Shown here piece by piece: positions 8,375 to 21,300 of a DNA stretch of 64,000 bases. Each line of letters opens with the position of its first letter. Position 1 is the stretch's first letter. The notes under the pieces are model-generated. The model was not told where the DNA came from. It searched no databases and saw only the letters and a program-made list of their open reading frames with translations. Both the position numbers and the translations under genes were made by a program. The stretch is taken from contig CAJINV010000036.1 of the NCBI GenBank assembly GCA_905178155.1, forward strand, positions 1-64,000, read 5' to 3'. Source of the stretch: Amoebophrya sp. A120 (lineage: Eukaryota > Sar > Dinophyceae > Syndiniales > Amoebophryaceae).

Positions 8375-11300
8375 ATGTTTCCTTCCAAATCCAGAAATTC
8401 TGCCTCGGCTTCTAGCTCTTCGAGTAGCAGCAACAGGTATCCAACACTGCTGAGCAGCGCGGGTGAACGAGTCCTGCTAGCCGGTCCATCTGCTACATCA
8501 ACCACTAAGCTGGATCCACAGGAGCATCGCGGCGGCTGCTCCAGAACAGCAAATGACGTCAACAAGGTGGCGCGAATCCCATCCTGCAGCTGCTGCTGTA
8601 GCTGCGATTCGTCTTTGCCGTTGGATCAGTTACAACACCTCCTGCTAACAGAGGAAATGTTTTTGGAGCGCGGCAGCACTTCTCCGGAGCAGCATTCTCG
8701 CAGCTGCTGTGCGGACCATGATGCAACTCCAACGTGTCTATTTGCTCCGCTCACCCTGGATCGGATAAAGACCCCGCCGGAGATCCTGGCGCTTCAGATG
8801 GAGAACCAGCACAATAACGCGGCACCCGACGGGTTCTCCTCGACGCCGTCGTCGTCATTGTCCTCATCGAGTGCTCATTTCGAGCAAGCAAAGCGGGTCG
8901 ACGTGTTTTCGCTGTTGCCGAACCACTTCCAGCATGCGCAGAGAAACCGGCAACGGCGACTGACGGACACGAACTATTTCCAGGAGTCGGCTCGGTTCGT
9001 CCCGGGGCGGAAGAAGACCAATCGCAACGCGTTTGAGCCCGCCATAATCGCGCCCAAGTCGCCCAAGGAACGCTCCGGTGCCCGCTCCGTGCGGGAGCAC
9101 CACGAGCTTGCGCTCGATTTTGCGGGCAAAAAAACGAAACCGAAACTCTACCTGCCACCGGAGGAAAAGGAGGAGCTGGATAACAGTGTGCTTTCCCCGC
9201 GCGGAACCACGGCCCGGTTGCAGCAGAAGATGAGCAAGCAAGAAACATCACTGCAAACGACGAGGACCGTGTTAGAAACCACCGCGAATATCGACCTCGG
9301 GACGTCGACGGCGAGCGCCGCCGCGCTGACCGACACCATGCGCCGCACGAACACCACGGCTACCGACTTATCCACCAAGGAGCTTCGCAGCATCATGGAC
9401 GAACTGATCATGCCCACGGAACGGCAGAAGTCGACCGCCCAACTGGAAATCGACAGCGACGAGGACCAGCTGTACACTTCGGACGAGGAGTTTAACAGCT
9501 TGAAACCCAAACAGAAGGAAAATAAACCCGGGGCCGGCCCGACTTCTCGCAACAAGAAAATACTAAACGCGAAGAGCGGCAAGCGTCCCCGGTCCTCGTC
9601 GCCACCGGTGAGCACCACTTCCAGGACCTCGTCCCCGCCCGGCCTCCAGCAGGCCGGCCAGGTTTCCGTGCAGGCCGGCGGCATTACCTTCATCCAGCGG
9701 TCCGAAAACGAGCAATTCGACGACTTCGCAGCAGAAGTTGACGAGGACGACTACGACTCGGACCTGTACAGCGAGAGCCAAGACGGGTTGTCCAGTTTGA
9801 ACGCGTTTTCGCCGGAGGAACGCATCAAGTTCCTGCAGACCAGCACCGACGAGGAGCTGTTGGAGAAGGGTGTTTTCCGGTTGCGCAAGGTCACCGTGGT
9901 CTCCGACCGCGCCACCGAGTTGCGCAGCAGAGAAGCTGTCGAAGAGGAGGGCCGGGACCGGGCGCGGAAGGGGCGGACCAAACTGATGTCGATCGCGGAA
10001 AACGATACGGAGCACGATTTACTGGTTCAGAAAAAGTACAGTGAGCCCGCGCGGGGGCACAGCCGGTCCGTGTTCGACACGTACATATGCATTGCAAAAG
10101 TAACGTACTAGTATAAATTGCATTACAAATTTCCTCAGCATGAGAAATAAAATCTGTAATGCAGATTTACCTTACCAAAGAGGATTTGTAATGCATGACT
10201 GCTATACGAGTACGATACTTTTGCACAGGATAGTACATGGACGACAGCGACGAGTCGTCCGAGGACGAGTCCGCGAGCAAACCCAAGGTGAGCAAGTTCG
10301 ACGGGCGGTCCTCGCAGGAGAAGCAGCGCACGCGCGTGGAGGAGATGGCGCGGCGCGCCGAGGCGGGCGCGGGCCGCCACGGGCCGTTCCAGCTGACCAA
10401 CGACGTGAGCCCGTTATCTCGGTTTGGCAACCTCGCCGTGCCGGGGGACTTTTTGATTCTGGAGGACGTGCCCGGGATCGCGAAGCTCTGGTTCTCCACG
10501 CCGGACACGCGGTCCGTGGGCAACACGGACCCGAAGCTGAGCCAGTTCCGGTCGCCCTCCACCATCGTGACCAACGCCGCTTTGTTCCCGCTCAAGGACC
10601 GGCAGTTTAACCGGCCCCCGCCCGGCGCCCGCGAAGACCTGGACGTGGAGGCCACCGAGTACACATTAGGGCTCGACGGCGACGACGAGGTGATTCTGGT
10701 GGACGTGCCGGACCCGGACACGATGAACTTGGTGGTGCCCCGCGCGGTCCGGGATCCGCACGAGTTCTCGCTGGAGGTGAACAGCAACCAGGCGCCGCGG
10801 AAGCAGATTCTGCTGGCCCGCATGGTGGAGGACCGGCGGCGGCTGGAGACGTCGCTGAAGCAGACCATCGTCATGCGCAAGGGCCAGGTGGACGCGATCT
10901 CCAAGCTGTTCGCCCGCGACGGGCAGAAGGCCACCCGCGCCTGCGGGCCCTTCTGCTTCCCGCGGTACTCGGAGTACAAGCCGGCGCACGGCATGGGGCT
11001 GCCGGTGGTCGAGATGATGCCCGTGTTCGAGGACCGCCGGAACCGGTTCTACCACGTGCGCCGCGTGCTGCGGCCGGCCCGGATCAACATGATCCGGAGC
11101 GCGCAGCAGAAGGAGATCGACCGCGTGCTGCTGGAGCAGAAGAAGGCCGCGGACCTCGCCAAGAAGGGCGGGGGGCTTTTCGGCATGAAGAAGAACTTGC
11201 TCCGCGACATGCTCAAAAAGGACGGCGGTCTGATGGACCAGGTCCGGTCTAGTATCCTGGTCGTGGACCACAAGTCGGTGCACCACAAACCCCCCTACCA

Positions 11301-13036
11301 CCTATGAGAGTGCACAACTCCCCCTCCCCCTCATTTGTATGGCATGAACAGCAACACAAGCAACAGCAGAAAAGCAGCCTTCGCATGACAAATCTGCAAC
11401 TGCATGCGGATTGTAGTACTGTTTGAAGTTCCAAACTTTGTCATGCTAGCAGTGCTTACGAGCAAGGTGTGCGCTTGGTATTTTGCATGACAAATGAGGG
11501 GGAGGGGGAGTTGTGCACTTTCATACCACCTGCTCTACTCCCTGAAGCAGCACGCGGAGTCGTGGAAGAAGTTCGGGCTGGACTGGTGCTACGGGATTCT
11601 CTATCAAATGCAAAAATGTCTGGGTCTGGAACGAAGCAACTTGTCATGCTAAATCTGAATCATGTAAAAATCTGTGTTGCGTGATTACCAAAAGCTGTGT
11701 CCACTTTTGACCTAATGGAGAGGCAGTTTCTCATGCAGGATAGGCATGATAGAACTCTCACAGAATCTGTCATGCTATGTCCTACATACCAGACCTCATG
11801 GGTCATGAAAAACCTGCATGACAAGTCTGGCATTCTTCCAGACCCAGACATTTTTGCAGTTGATATTCTCAACGACCTCACCAGCGACGCGGCTCTCGGT
11901 AACTTTCTGTGGGAGGTTAATTGGATGGGCATGGACCAATCCGCTCGTATGTTCAAGGCCAGCGTCGGAGCAGAAGCCAAGCGGCTATCGGAGAACAAAG
12001 AACTTTTGCTCAGTACCAACTATAGCTATTTACTTGTGTTTTTCATCTTTTTACGACCCATCTTTATTTGTGTTGGCACCATCTACATCATCTACATCTA
12101 CTTGTGAACAACAGCAAATCAGCAACAGTTTTGATGAATTGATCTTTATCACAGATATGTTTACGACGGTTCCCGACGGTGTGATTCGCGAGATGATTAA
12201 GAAGAAACGCGAGATGTTGTATTAAATGTAAAAATGTCTGGGTCTGGAAGATTCTAAACTTGTAATGCTGTCTTTGGATTCTAAAAAAATTTGTATTGCA
12301 TGACCAGCAAAAGGACTCCAGTCTGTGCTACGTGGAGAGGGCATTTCTCATGCGGTAGAGGCATCACAAAGTCCTCTAAAAATCTGTGATGCTAGGGCAT
12401 GCATCACAGACATCCACATCATGGGTCATTCAAAATATGCATGACAAGCCTGGCAATCTTCCAGACCCAGACATTTTTACACTTGATATGTTGGGGAAAG
12501 AGACCAACGTCGAGAACGAGCTGCTCCAGGCGGACGTGGAGCGGATCCGGAAAGAGATGTTGCAAAAGCAGGGTGTGGACCCACGGAAGGCCACGGAGTC
12601 GAAGATTATGGAGAACCACCGGCACCACGAGACGGAACTGCGCGACATGCCGCTGCGGCACGTGCCCCAGTACATCTGTGCGGTCCGCGACATTTCGCAG
12701 GCCTGCGAGATCCGGCAGGCGTACCCGCCTTCGCACCCCCGCTACGCGAACATCAGCCGCCTCTACTGCGTGGGGTGCCGAAAAATCATCCTCCGGCTCG
12801 GGGAGCGCACGACCTTCTTCTACTGCCACAAGTGCATGGAGCGCGGGAGCCAGCCGTACTGCCTGTGCAGTAACTGCAACGACCAGTTCCGCATGAGTCT
12901 CATGGCCTACAAGCTCTTGGAGGACACCGCCGAGGCCGAGAAGGAGCGCATGGCCGCGGACCTGCTGGCGAGCATGGAGCAAGACGACGAAGATTCGAAC
13001 GCCAAGAAGGCCACTGCTGCACTCTTTGGGAGTTAG
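8375..13036 (+). CDS. Large uncharacterised protein with Cys-rich C terminus
   Basis: Six exons (8375-10085, 10238-11302, 11531-11601, 11871-12012, 12155-12219, 12494-13036) sum to exactly 1199 codons (1198 aa). Residues 1-570 are low complexity, Ser/Thr/acidic rich. The middle is more ordered (DFLILEDVPGIAKLWFSTPD; RSVLVVDH-type segments; many Arg/Lys helices around LARMVEDRRRLETSLKQT). The C terminus has paired cysteines, CVGCRKI, CHKCMERG and CLCSNCNDQF, arranged like a zinc-binding module. I do not recognise the family. The start is the first ATG of the long frame; an upstream exon cannot be excluded. Four of five introns are introners (B2, C1, A4, A5); only 12013-12154 is a conventional GT-AG intron. 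Confidence 0.7.
10086..10232 (+). mobile_element. Introner B2 (family B, 147 bp)
   Basis: It begins TATGCATTGCAAAAGTAACG and ends GATACTTTTGCACAGGATA. The duplication GTACA is at 10081-10085 and 10233-10237. Removal joins DTY to MDDSDES in frame. The interior includes TCAGCATGAGAAAT and GTAATGCATGAC, close to B3. Confidence 0.92.
11303..11525. mobile_element. Introner C1 (family C, 223 bp)
   Basis: The ends are TATGAGAGTGCACAACTCCC and GGGAGTTGTGCACTTTCATA, near-perfect inverted repeats continuing through CCCTCCCCCTCATTTGT for about 40 bp. The duplication CCACC is at 11298-11302 and 11526-11530. Excision gives PPYHLLYSLKQ in frame. It is the best-preserved family C copy and the reference for C2 and the nested C3. 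Confidence 0.93.
11602..11865 (+). mobile_element. Introner A4 (family A, 264 bp)
   Basis: The ends are TATCAAATGCAAAAATGTCT and AGACATTTTTGCAGTTGATA, with duplication TTCTC at 11597-11601 and 11866-11870. Excision reads YGIL then NDLTSD in frame. The preceding coding exon, between C1 and A4, is only 71 bp. Confidence 0.93.
12220..12488 (+). mobile_element. Introner A5 (family A, 269 bp)
   Basis: The ends are TATTAAATGTAAAAATGTCT and AGACATTTTTACACTTGATA, with duplication TGTTG at 12215-12219 and 12489-12493. Excision reads KREML then GKETNV in frame. Its interior aligns well with A2 and A8 in the same orientation. Confidence 0.93.
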
Positions 13037-14117
13037 CGACCTGTCTAGCAAAATAAATATAAATCAGCACAGTTCTACTTCGGAATAAGAATCACGTTCA
13101 TCGGACCGTGACGACCAAACAGACTAAGTATCAAAAGCCAGAAATCAGTCACTGACGAAGACAGGTGCACAACTAGAAGAACGTGCTGAGGGGCCCAGAT
13201 GTTGACCGTTGCTAAAGCACTGTTCGCATTTTTCTTCGGCTCGTCTCTCCGTCAGTCTCGTCCTTCCGACCGCTATACAAAAATGCTGCCGTTAGTCATT
13301 TTGATTTTTCCACAAAGAAAAATGTAGTCGGGCACGGGTAGGGTTTCTTGGCGCCGTCCCACTACCTCCGAAAGAGGTGCTTTTGAATATGCACTTTCAT
13401 GAAGTCAGCGACGTGCTCGACTTCTCTTTTCTATCTTTGTTTGTGATGTTCGTGTTGTTGTTGATCTCTTCTTTTATTTATGCGCCTCGCTAGAGACGCT
13501 CGCCAGGCACGATGAACTCATTACAGGCGATCACATAATCACGATCAAAACAGCTCGGTATTATTTGAAAACAGGTGTGAACGATCCTCCTCCTCCCTAT
13601 TTGAAACCGTAACATTCCTCGATCACGCCACAGCGTAGTTGCCGCAGCCCGTCTTTTTTTTGTGGTCGTGCAGAAGAGATTCTTCAAATCTCGTTTCCGG
13701 GTCGCAGTCGGCTTTGATTTGCATGCTCGTGGTCGTTTTCCTTTTCTCTGCGTACTTAATTTAATCCTCGTGCAGAAACCCGTCATGTAACCAAACACAA
13801 TAATAATCAACAAACGAAAGAGCAGGGGCAGGGCACCAGTGTAGTTGCTATTATTTGTGTCTAGACTGTGTCGGAATTCTTAGGCGATACTGCCGAACAA
13901 GAGAATTCTGATTCAGTCGGTTTTGTTCTGAAGGAAATTGTTACAGAAGCTACACAAACACCAACACAACGAAAAGCGTAATGGGTCAAAACAAGAGTGA
14001 CAGAACATCACCATCGACCACATCGTGACCACGACTACATTCATTGGGTGCTATCCTGCTCACGAGCCAAATTCAGCATCCGTTTGCTCTTTTCTTGCTG
14101 GAATTCTTGTGGAATCA
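13037..14117. other. Intergenic stretch
   Basis: About 1.1 kb without a convincing gene on either strand. Open frames are short and Cys/Arg/Phe rich. The sequence is AT-rich and presumably contains the 3' end of the upstream gene and the promoter of the kinase. An ATG at 13981 opens only a 15-codon frame (MGQNKSDRTSPS) that could be an upstream ORF or a first exon. Confidence 0.4.
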
Positions 14118-17100
14118 ATGCGAGCATCCACGACATCTACTGTCGGTTCCGAGCAGGACTTGAGGGTGAGGGCGGAAGATGGTTTGTCTTCACAAATTGT
14201 GCAGGACCACGCTACTTTAAAGTTTCCCGCAAGCTCGCCCGATTTATTTTTTACGGACGATTCGAGTGTCGAGGAACTTTTTGGTGGCAATAAAGGTAGT
14301 TTTCGTTTTCATTGGGAGCATCAAGAGGAAGAGGAAGAAGAAAAAGATCGTTGCTGCGCGGAAGCGGACTACGACCAGGACAGTGCTGAACTTGAGTCCT
14401 GGCCTAGCCTTTGTTCTGAGCTTCCGCCCTGTGTGTCCGCGGAACAAGAAGACCTTGACGACCAGAATGCAGCAGGCGAGGTGGACCAACCTTTGTGCCC
14501 CTCCACCACGACGACCCAGGAGAAGCACGTGCCTTTTGTGTTTGATACCCCGGGGACTTCTCGCCAACAAGGAAAAATGAGCAATTCCAACCCTACGCTG
14601 CTGAAGAGCGCTTTCGGGTTCTGCGGATTTGCGAATCGAAATAAGACAGGGCAAACGCGAGGCACCCCAGTGCATCAAGAGATGAAAGCAGCACACGACC
14701 AGCATGGGCGACAAGAAGGACAAGAAGGTCTTCCCCCAGCGCAAGAAAAGGTCGGACCTTCGCCAGGAGGTTGTACTGTTGACCAAAGAGCCCAGCAGCC
14801 GGAGCTCAGCAAACCGAAAGCCAGTCAGTATTCGCACCTCCGGCAGATTGGCAACGGAGCCTATGCGACCGTGTGGCTGGCAGTGAAAAAGACACGACCA
14901 GAGACGCACAGCACTCAGGCCGCTTCCGACCCGTGCTACGTTGCCGTGAAGGAGATTTCTCGCGTAGATGCTGAAATGACCGAACGCACGGTGCTGAACA
15001 CCTGGAACGAGCGCAACATCCTGAAGAAACTAACGGAGGAGCAGGTCGGACAAAACAACGCTGGCTCGGGCTCGTCTGCCCTATCGAAATGAAGAGTTCT
15101 ATCGCCACATTTTTCAGGTTCACGCGCGGTCGTAGTAAGTAAGTGCATGTATCATGAAGATGACAATGAATATCAAAAGACTACCAAAAAGCCCGTGTAA
15201 TTCGTCATTTTCCATGTACGCAATAAAATGTGCATTCCTGAAGTGCGGAGCTATGGTGTGCATGACGAAGCCATCCTGCTCATATGATAGAGCTTTTTTT
15301 CGCTTCCATACTAGGCTTCTTGCAAGTTCGTGTATTTGCTGGACAGCTACACGACCGCATCAAGTCTGTATCTCGTTCTGGTATCAAATGCAAATATGAT
15401 ATGTCTGGGTTTAGAGCAGTGCGATTGACTTGTCACGCCTAATTCCAATACTTACCAATGCTGCAGCTGAACTCGTCTCCAATGCTAATGCATCTTACAG
15501 AACAGCGTTTGCGCTTCGTAAGCCTCTGGCATGCAAAAGCGCTACTTTTCATCGACCTTGCCCGTTGTGCATCACTACAGAGACAAAGCACACAAAGAAA
15601 AGTGTGTCCTACCTCCTGACTGCATACCTGATTAATTGATGCTGTACTCTAGTACTATTGGCATGACCACTTTCGAAACCCAGACGCATTCGACGCACTG
15701 CATATGTGGAACTCGCCAACCATTCCTCCGTCTTCGAGCACCTCAAACTCTGCTACAAGCGCCGCTCGGAACAAATGCATGCGAACACGCCCCCGGAGGA
15801 ACGGTGTTGGTGTCTATCGCGCGGGGCGGAAGCCGAGCTTTTGTTGACGCCGTGTAAAATAGATTCATCTACCAGTGCTTCTACTTCTTTTGCGGACGGC
15901 GACGGCGGCAACAAGATGAGCAGTACGAACACGCACGAAGGCGACGCCACAAAAACGAGGATCCCAGCTTGGGAATGGACTTTTGCCAAGGCAGAATGGT
16001 GCGCCCGCGAGATTGCGACCGCATTGAAGTACTTGCACGAGAGAAAGATTGCGTACCGCGACATGAAACTAACCAATGTGATGGTGGATATTAGGAGAAC
16101 GACCACCGGTAGTACAACAAGAACGAAAGCCCCGACCCCGAATCCCGCGCCGACCTACGATGGAGGAGGTACAACTTCTACAGAAAGGACTCCTCTGCAA
16201 CGATTGGTCTTGGTGGATTTTGGGTTTGCCACCGACGACGACGCGCACCACTGCACCCACGTGCAGGGGACCATGCGGACCATGGCACCGGAAATCGTGT
16301 TCCTCAATTCCTCCGACAAGAACGATTCGACTTCTACTATGTTGGACGTCGAACAGGATCATGCTCTAGTTGGCTCTGGCTCTCCCCCGAAGACCTACGA
16401 CGGCTTCCGGGCGGACATTTGGTCCTTTGCGTGCGTGGTGTACGAACTCTTTGCCGTGGGCAGGCATCTGCTCCCGGGGTATTTCGAGGATCTCGAAATT
16501 GACACGCACAACTATCGCCGCGAGTATGATCTCGGTACACAATTCCGCCTCCGCATTGTTCTCCCCGATAGCATCAATCGGGATCATCTTCTTGTTTCTT
16601 CTGCAAAATACTTGCACACCACCAAGTACAGTCGTTGCTTCTGCTTGCTTTTCTTTTTCGGCCCTGTGTGCATGAAAACCACAAGTTAATGACGGAAGCC
16701 CAAGCAGGACAAGACTCCAGATCTGTGCGCAGTTCTTTTCTTCTTTGTGCCATAGCAACATCTTTTTTTATATCTTGCTTTGACCTTCGAACAGTATAGA
16801 AGACAAGGGATTGTGGACTCCCATAGGAAACTGGAACGAACGGTGGCACTGCTGGAGCAGAAGGACCTGGCGGACATGTCGACGGAAAATCGCCGCTTCC
16901 CAAACCATGTGCTGCATGAGGAGCGGTGGCAGCAGGTCTTCTGGTTCTTTCTGAAGTCCACCGTGAAAAGAGACCCGGCGGCGCGTCCCGCGAACATGAT
17001 TGAAGTTATCACCCGTACAGGTGTTACGACTTCAGCTGTTCTTCTTGCAACATGTAAAGAAAAGGAAAGTTCATCTTCATTGGCATTTTCTTTCTGCGTC

Positions 17101-17519
17101 CGCCTCCGTGTCGATTTACTTTGCATGATGATTTTTCCTGTCCACGAGTACAGTGATCGTGCGCGGCCTGACATGTTCCGACGTTTATATAGAAAGATAG
17201 TACCTACAACTTTCCATTTTTATTCTTCGCAGCACTTGAGATTGTAACAACTGAGCGGGCGTCTATAACAGTCTGTGACAGATTCTTTCCGGCGCGGACC
17301 ACTTCATCATTGGAGACGATGCGCTACAACGGAAGAAATCATGCGGGTGAAACTGATTTCCAGGTAGCATTCAGCGAGGACCTGGACCTCGTCAAACAGT
17401 TTTCCGACGACACAAGAACAGGAGAGAGCCCATTTGCTCAGCGGGGGCGCGCGCGGGCACGCGCGTTTCGACTTTTTCCGGCAGCCGAAGACGCCGTCGA
17501 TCCCTTCGAGGGGTATTAG
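14118..17519 (+). CDS. Ser/Thr protein kinase
   Basis: Proposed exons: 14118-15044, 15118-15134 (17 nt), 15315-15381, 15710-16557, 16795-17020 and 17233-17519; 790 aa if one G is retained at intron 1. The first ~230 residues are low complexity and acidic. Kinase motifs in order: glycine loop IGNGAYATVWLA, VAVKE with the ATP lysine, helix C NERNILKKL, hinge LVLELANHSSVFEHL, catalytic loop YRDMKLTNVMVD, DFGFA, GTMRTMAPEIV and DIWSFACVVYELF. A ~20-residue insert precedes DFG. All catalytic residues are present, so it should be active; the HRD histidine is Tyr, as in many AGC kinases. I cannot place it in a subfamily. The hinge glutamate codon is restored only when introner A6 is removed. The start is uncertain: the frame is open further upstream without an ATG. 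Confidence 0.8.
15382..15704 (+). mobile_element. Introner A6 (family A, degenerate, 323 bp)
   Basis: The left end TATCAAATGCAAATATGATA still resembles family A, followed by TGTCTGGG; the right end has only AAACCCAGACGCATTCG and finishes CACTGCATA. The flanking duplication is imperfect, TCTGG at 15377-15381 versus TGTGG at 15705-15709. It is the longest family A copy here and splits the kinase hinge; using the left duplication copy gives the expected LVLEL. It is likely an old insertion. Confidence 0.8.
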
Positions 17520-18359
17520 AATCTTTATCTCACCCAGGGGGCCGTCGAGCAAGAAACGAAGTCCGTTCTTCCATAATATTCCTCGGCCAAAACGGGCGTA
17601 CAATAGATATTTTTACTGGACGGAAGCAACATCTCAGTCTTGTTGATCTTACCGAATTTTGTTACACAAGCAGCTCACTGTTGAACTACAACTCTGATCT
17701 TATATTTTTCAGAAAGTAGATATATATTTTTTAATATTGGTACTAGTATCCTCACTCGGCTCTCTTTGTGCTGACCAGAAACATATTTTTTTAATCAACG
17801 CGCCTAGGCCAACGTGCTCTAGTCTGGAAAAATCTATACGAAAAGCAAAAGAGCTTGGGCGAAAGATTCATAAGTTTTTATCGGCGATGATCTCCAGCCT
17901 GCTAAAACTTCATCTAGGAAAAAGATAGCAGGAGCTACGCACTTGTTTGTGAGTGCAGCGCCGCTTTTTCTCCTTCTTTATTTTGCCGTGTTCTTGTTTT
18001 GTTTTGCTTTTGCGCAACGTTAGAGAGATTCAAATTTAGCAGCTGCAAGGTCAAAAGTGTTTGTGCTTCTGCTGTCACTCTTCTAGATGGTGTTTTACCT
18101 AGGAGTTGGTACATTCTTGATTGTCTCCCTTCTGGCCCAAAAGGTTTTTAAGGTGTTTATATCTCTTTTCGAATGTGATAAAGACGAAGCGATAGATGCG
18201 AGTATGATCTTTTGAAGAAACGATCCGCACAATTTTTACTAATTTAGTTCTTGTTCTCTCTGTTTGTAGTCTAACCATGCCAACATGCGACTTGGATCAT
18301 TCAGTTCTCTGTTTCGTTTGTATTATTGATCCGTAGCAAGAGCTTGGGTGCGCCAGATC
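17520..18359. other. Intergenic stretch
   Basis: About 0.84 kb, AT-rich, between the kinase stop and the SUMO protease start. One 63-codon frame at 17737 is not convincing. I see no repeat or RNA gene. Confidence 0.45.
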
Positions 18360-21300
18360 ATGTTGCTTTCTTTTCGTTGTTGGAGATGTTGCAGGTCATG
18401 GCATCTTCGTATTCTGGTGTGGTTGCACACATTTGGACCAATGCTCCACGCCAATGAAGAATTGTTGTCTTTGCTTTCTGACGCAACTGCTACCTCCAGC
18501 TCCACCTCTCCACCTGTCCAAGCAATTTTCTTTTTAGCACGAGCTGCTCGGTTTCCTGTGCGTGTGCCGTCGTGGAACGACGTTGCTAGCGAGGGCACAA
18601 CTGCTGAAGACGACGGCGTGCAGCAGGCCGGTGAGAAGTACCAGATTCTACACAAAGATTACCGAGGACGAGGTAGCCCCGCTCCTCGTGCACGCCCCGA
18701 AAATCCGACGTTTCAAGTGCAAAATAATGTAGCTCCGTTTACGACGGCCGTCGACCACGGTGTCCGGGAAGAACCTACTGCTACCGACGCGTCGCGACCT
18801 GAGCCGGCGGGCGCGTCTTTCTTGGTCGACGAACCCCTCTTTATCACTGCGACCACGATCTGCGCCGATGAACTACACGTCGATAATTTGTTGCCTAGAA
18901 CATCAAGCACTGGCGACGAACCGCAGCCTGCTCAACCAGAGCGACATGCGGAAGACGTCGCTTCAGGTCCCGCTCCGCTGGGCAGCGCTGTTGGCACCGG
19001 AGATGAGCCGCCAATTGACGACGCTGAAGTTGTACGACCCTCGTCACCACAAGCGATCCGCCTAGGACCCTACCGCAACGCAATTCTCGTACAAGAACAG
19101 GATGAAGACCCAGAGCACGACTCCTTGTCCTTTCCGGCTTTCAAGATGGTTGAGAACAAGAATAGCACAGTGCTCGCGCTAGCTACCACAATGAAGCATT
19201 TCGATCGTCCCTGGCCGGATTCTGTGGCATCCTCAGGCGTTCTTGTAGACTCGGAGGAAGTATTGCCTCTTGATTGCGTAGCTGCTACGTGCCACCATCC
19301 ACGGTATAATTCTGCTACTTCGCCTAGCAGTTCTCTCTCGAGTTTTTCGCTGGGTCCACCGAGGAGTGTAGTGCACGTTGCGGAGCAGAGCCTTGTTTCC
19401 ATGACGCGCAGTGACAGCTTGCTTGACGCCAAGGAAATCGATGTGGAGGTTGATCCTCTAGAAGAAGTAAACAAGGTTCCGGCACAGTACAAAGCCGGGG
19501 AACCTGCAGCTGAACAGGCGACGTCTCCGCCACATGCCGACTACCCGCAAAATTCAACAGGTCAAACTACAGGGACTGCATTTCATGACAACGTGGGGCT
19601 GCCTTTAGGTGATATTTTGAACAATGCTGGTGGGGTAAAAGATGCTACTGAGGATGCCTTCGTTCGGGTAGAGCGTAGCGACGTCGACAGAGTGCGAAAA
19701 CGCAACAAAAATTGTGCTCCAAGAGCCGCGGCTGCTGGAGGGTCAAGCGCTCGTGGTGTCACAACCGCAGAAGACGTTGACAAGTTCGCAACTGAGTGTT
19801 CGGCGACGGCAAGAAGCGGAAAGGACAACCTCCCCGGACTTGAAGCTAAGAGTGGTAGTTGTGCAGCGACAACCGCAAAACGCTCCGGACCATGCCTTGC
19901 GGTCGAGCAACGACCTCAAGAACTACATCATTCCTTTTGCGTTTGTTCCGCAGGTTCTCCACTACTTTCACGGCCCGTTTGCGCGGCAGATGACCTCGAC
20001 GACGAGCCAATAGAAGTGGAATCTACTGCTGGTAGTAGAAGCCAACAAGAAGACCACGCTGCTCTCTACTGCGCCAACAGCGACCAAGCCGAGGCCCGTT
20101 ACTTTCTCTTTGAGGAGTTGCTGCGCATGGTGCGCGGCCCGGATGCGCGCATCGACCGCTTTCAGATGCGGGAGCTGCTTGACCTCCTGCAGCTGCCCAA
20201 TTTGATGGACCATTACATGACGCACCAAGCAAATGGCCCGGACTCGCCAGATGTCGACTGGCTGTCCTTATGCGGTGCGCAACTCCCCCGTCCCGCTCCT
20301 TTGGACAAAGGCCTGGGCAGGAACACAAGTGAAAGTAAGTACCACTAGCAGCGTAGCTTTCGCATGACAGATTTGCGCGTAGCATGATGTACGTAAGTGT
20401 TCTTTGGGGGGCGGTCGAACTTCGTCATTCGATTTGATAAATGTATGACCGGGCACGCGTGGTCTTGCGAGCCTGTGAGCCAAGGCCGACAGTGGTCGGT
20501 CTATATTTTATGAGCGGGCTCAACCCGCCCATCACGGTAACCAAAACCTGAGTAGCATGAATATGAACCAGACAGGGGCGCAGTTTTGCGTTGATTTTCC
20601 TGCTCTGTGTTTGACATGCTGGGTTTTCAGGGACTTGCGCCCCTGCCGATGGTAGCTTGATTGTGATTCGCCGAGGGTGATTAGAGCTGCTATTTTGCTC
20701 TGCCTTAGGCCGATTTATTTCCTCCTGATTTCTCCAGTTCTGGAGAGGGAGAGTTTATTTTCAATCCTAGTTTCGGATTATGATTGGTCTCCCCTGATTT
20801 CTCTCGTTCCGGAGAGGGGGAGAGAGTTTATTTCCAGTCCTAGCTTCGGGCTAGGTTGGATTTCTCCTGATTTCTCCCGTTCCGGAGAGGGAGAGTGGTT
20901 TTATTTCCAGTCCTAGTTTCGGGCTAGGTTGGACTTCTCCTGATTTCTCCCGTTCCGGAGAGGGAGAGTGGTTTTATTTCCAGTCCTAGTTTCGGGCTAG
21001 GTTGGACTTCTCCTATTTTCTCCCGTTCCGGAGAGGGAGAGTGATTTTATTTCCAGTCCTGGTTTCGGACTAGGTTGGATTTCTCCTGTTTTCTCCCGTT
21101 CCGGAGAGGGAGAATTGAGTTTATTTCCGGTCCTAGTTTCGGTCTAGGTTGGAGTTCTCCAGATTTCTCCCGTTCCGGAGAAGGAGAGTGATTTTGTTTC
21201 CAGTCCTAGAAGTTTCGGGCTTGTTTGGATTTCTCGTGATTTCTCCCGGTTTGGAGAAGAAGGATTTGAGTTCCCGTCCTAGCTTCGGACTACGTTTGAT

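Noticed and set aside
9148-11301. Minus-strand frames up to 275 codons opposite the large uncharacterised gene
   Set aside because: GC-rich coding DNA leaves the antisense frame open; the + strand frame is proven by splice arithmetic over six exons.
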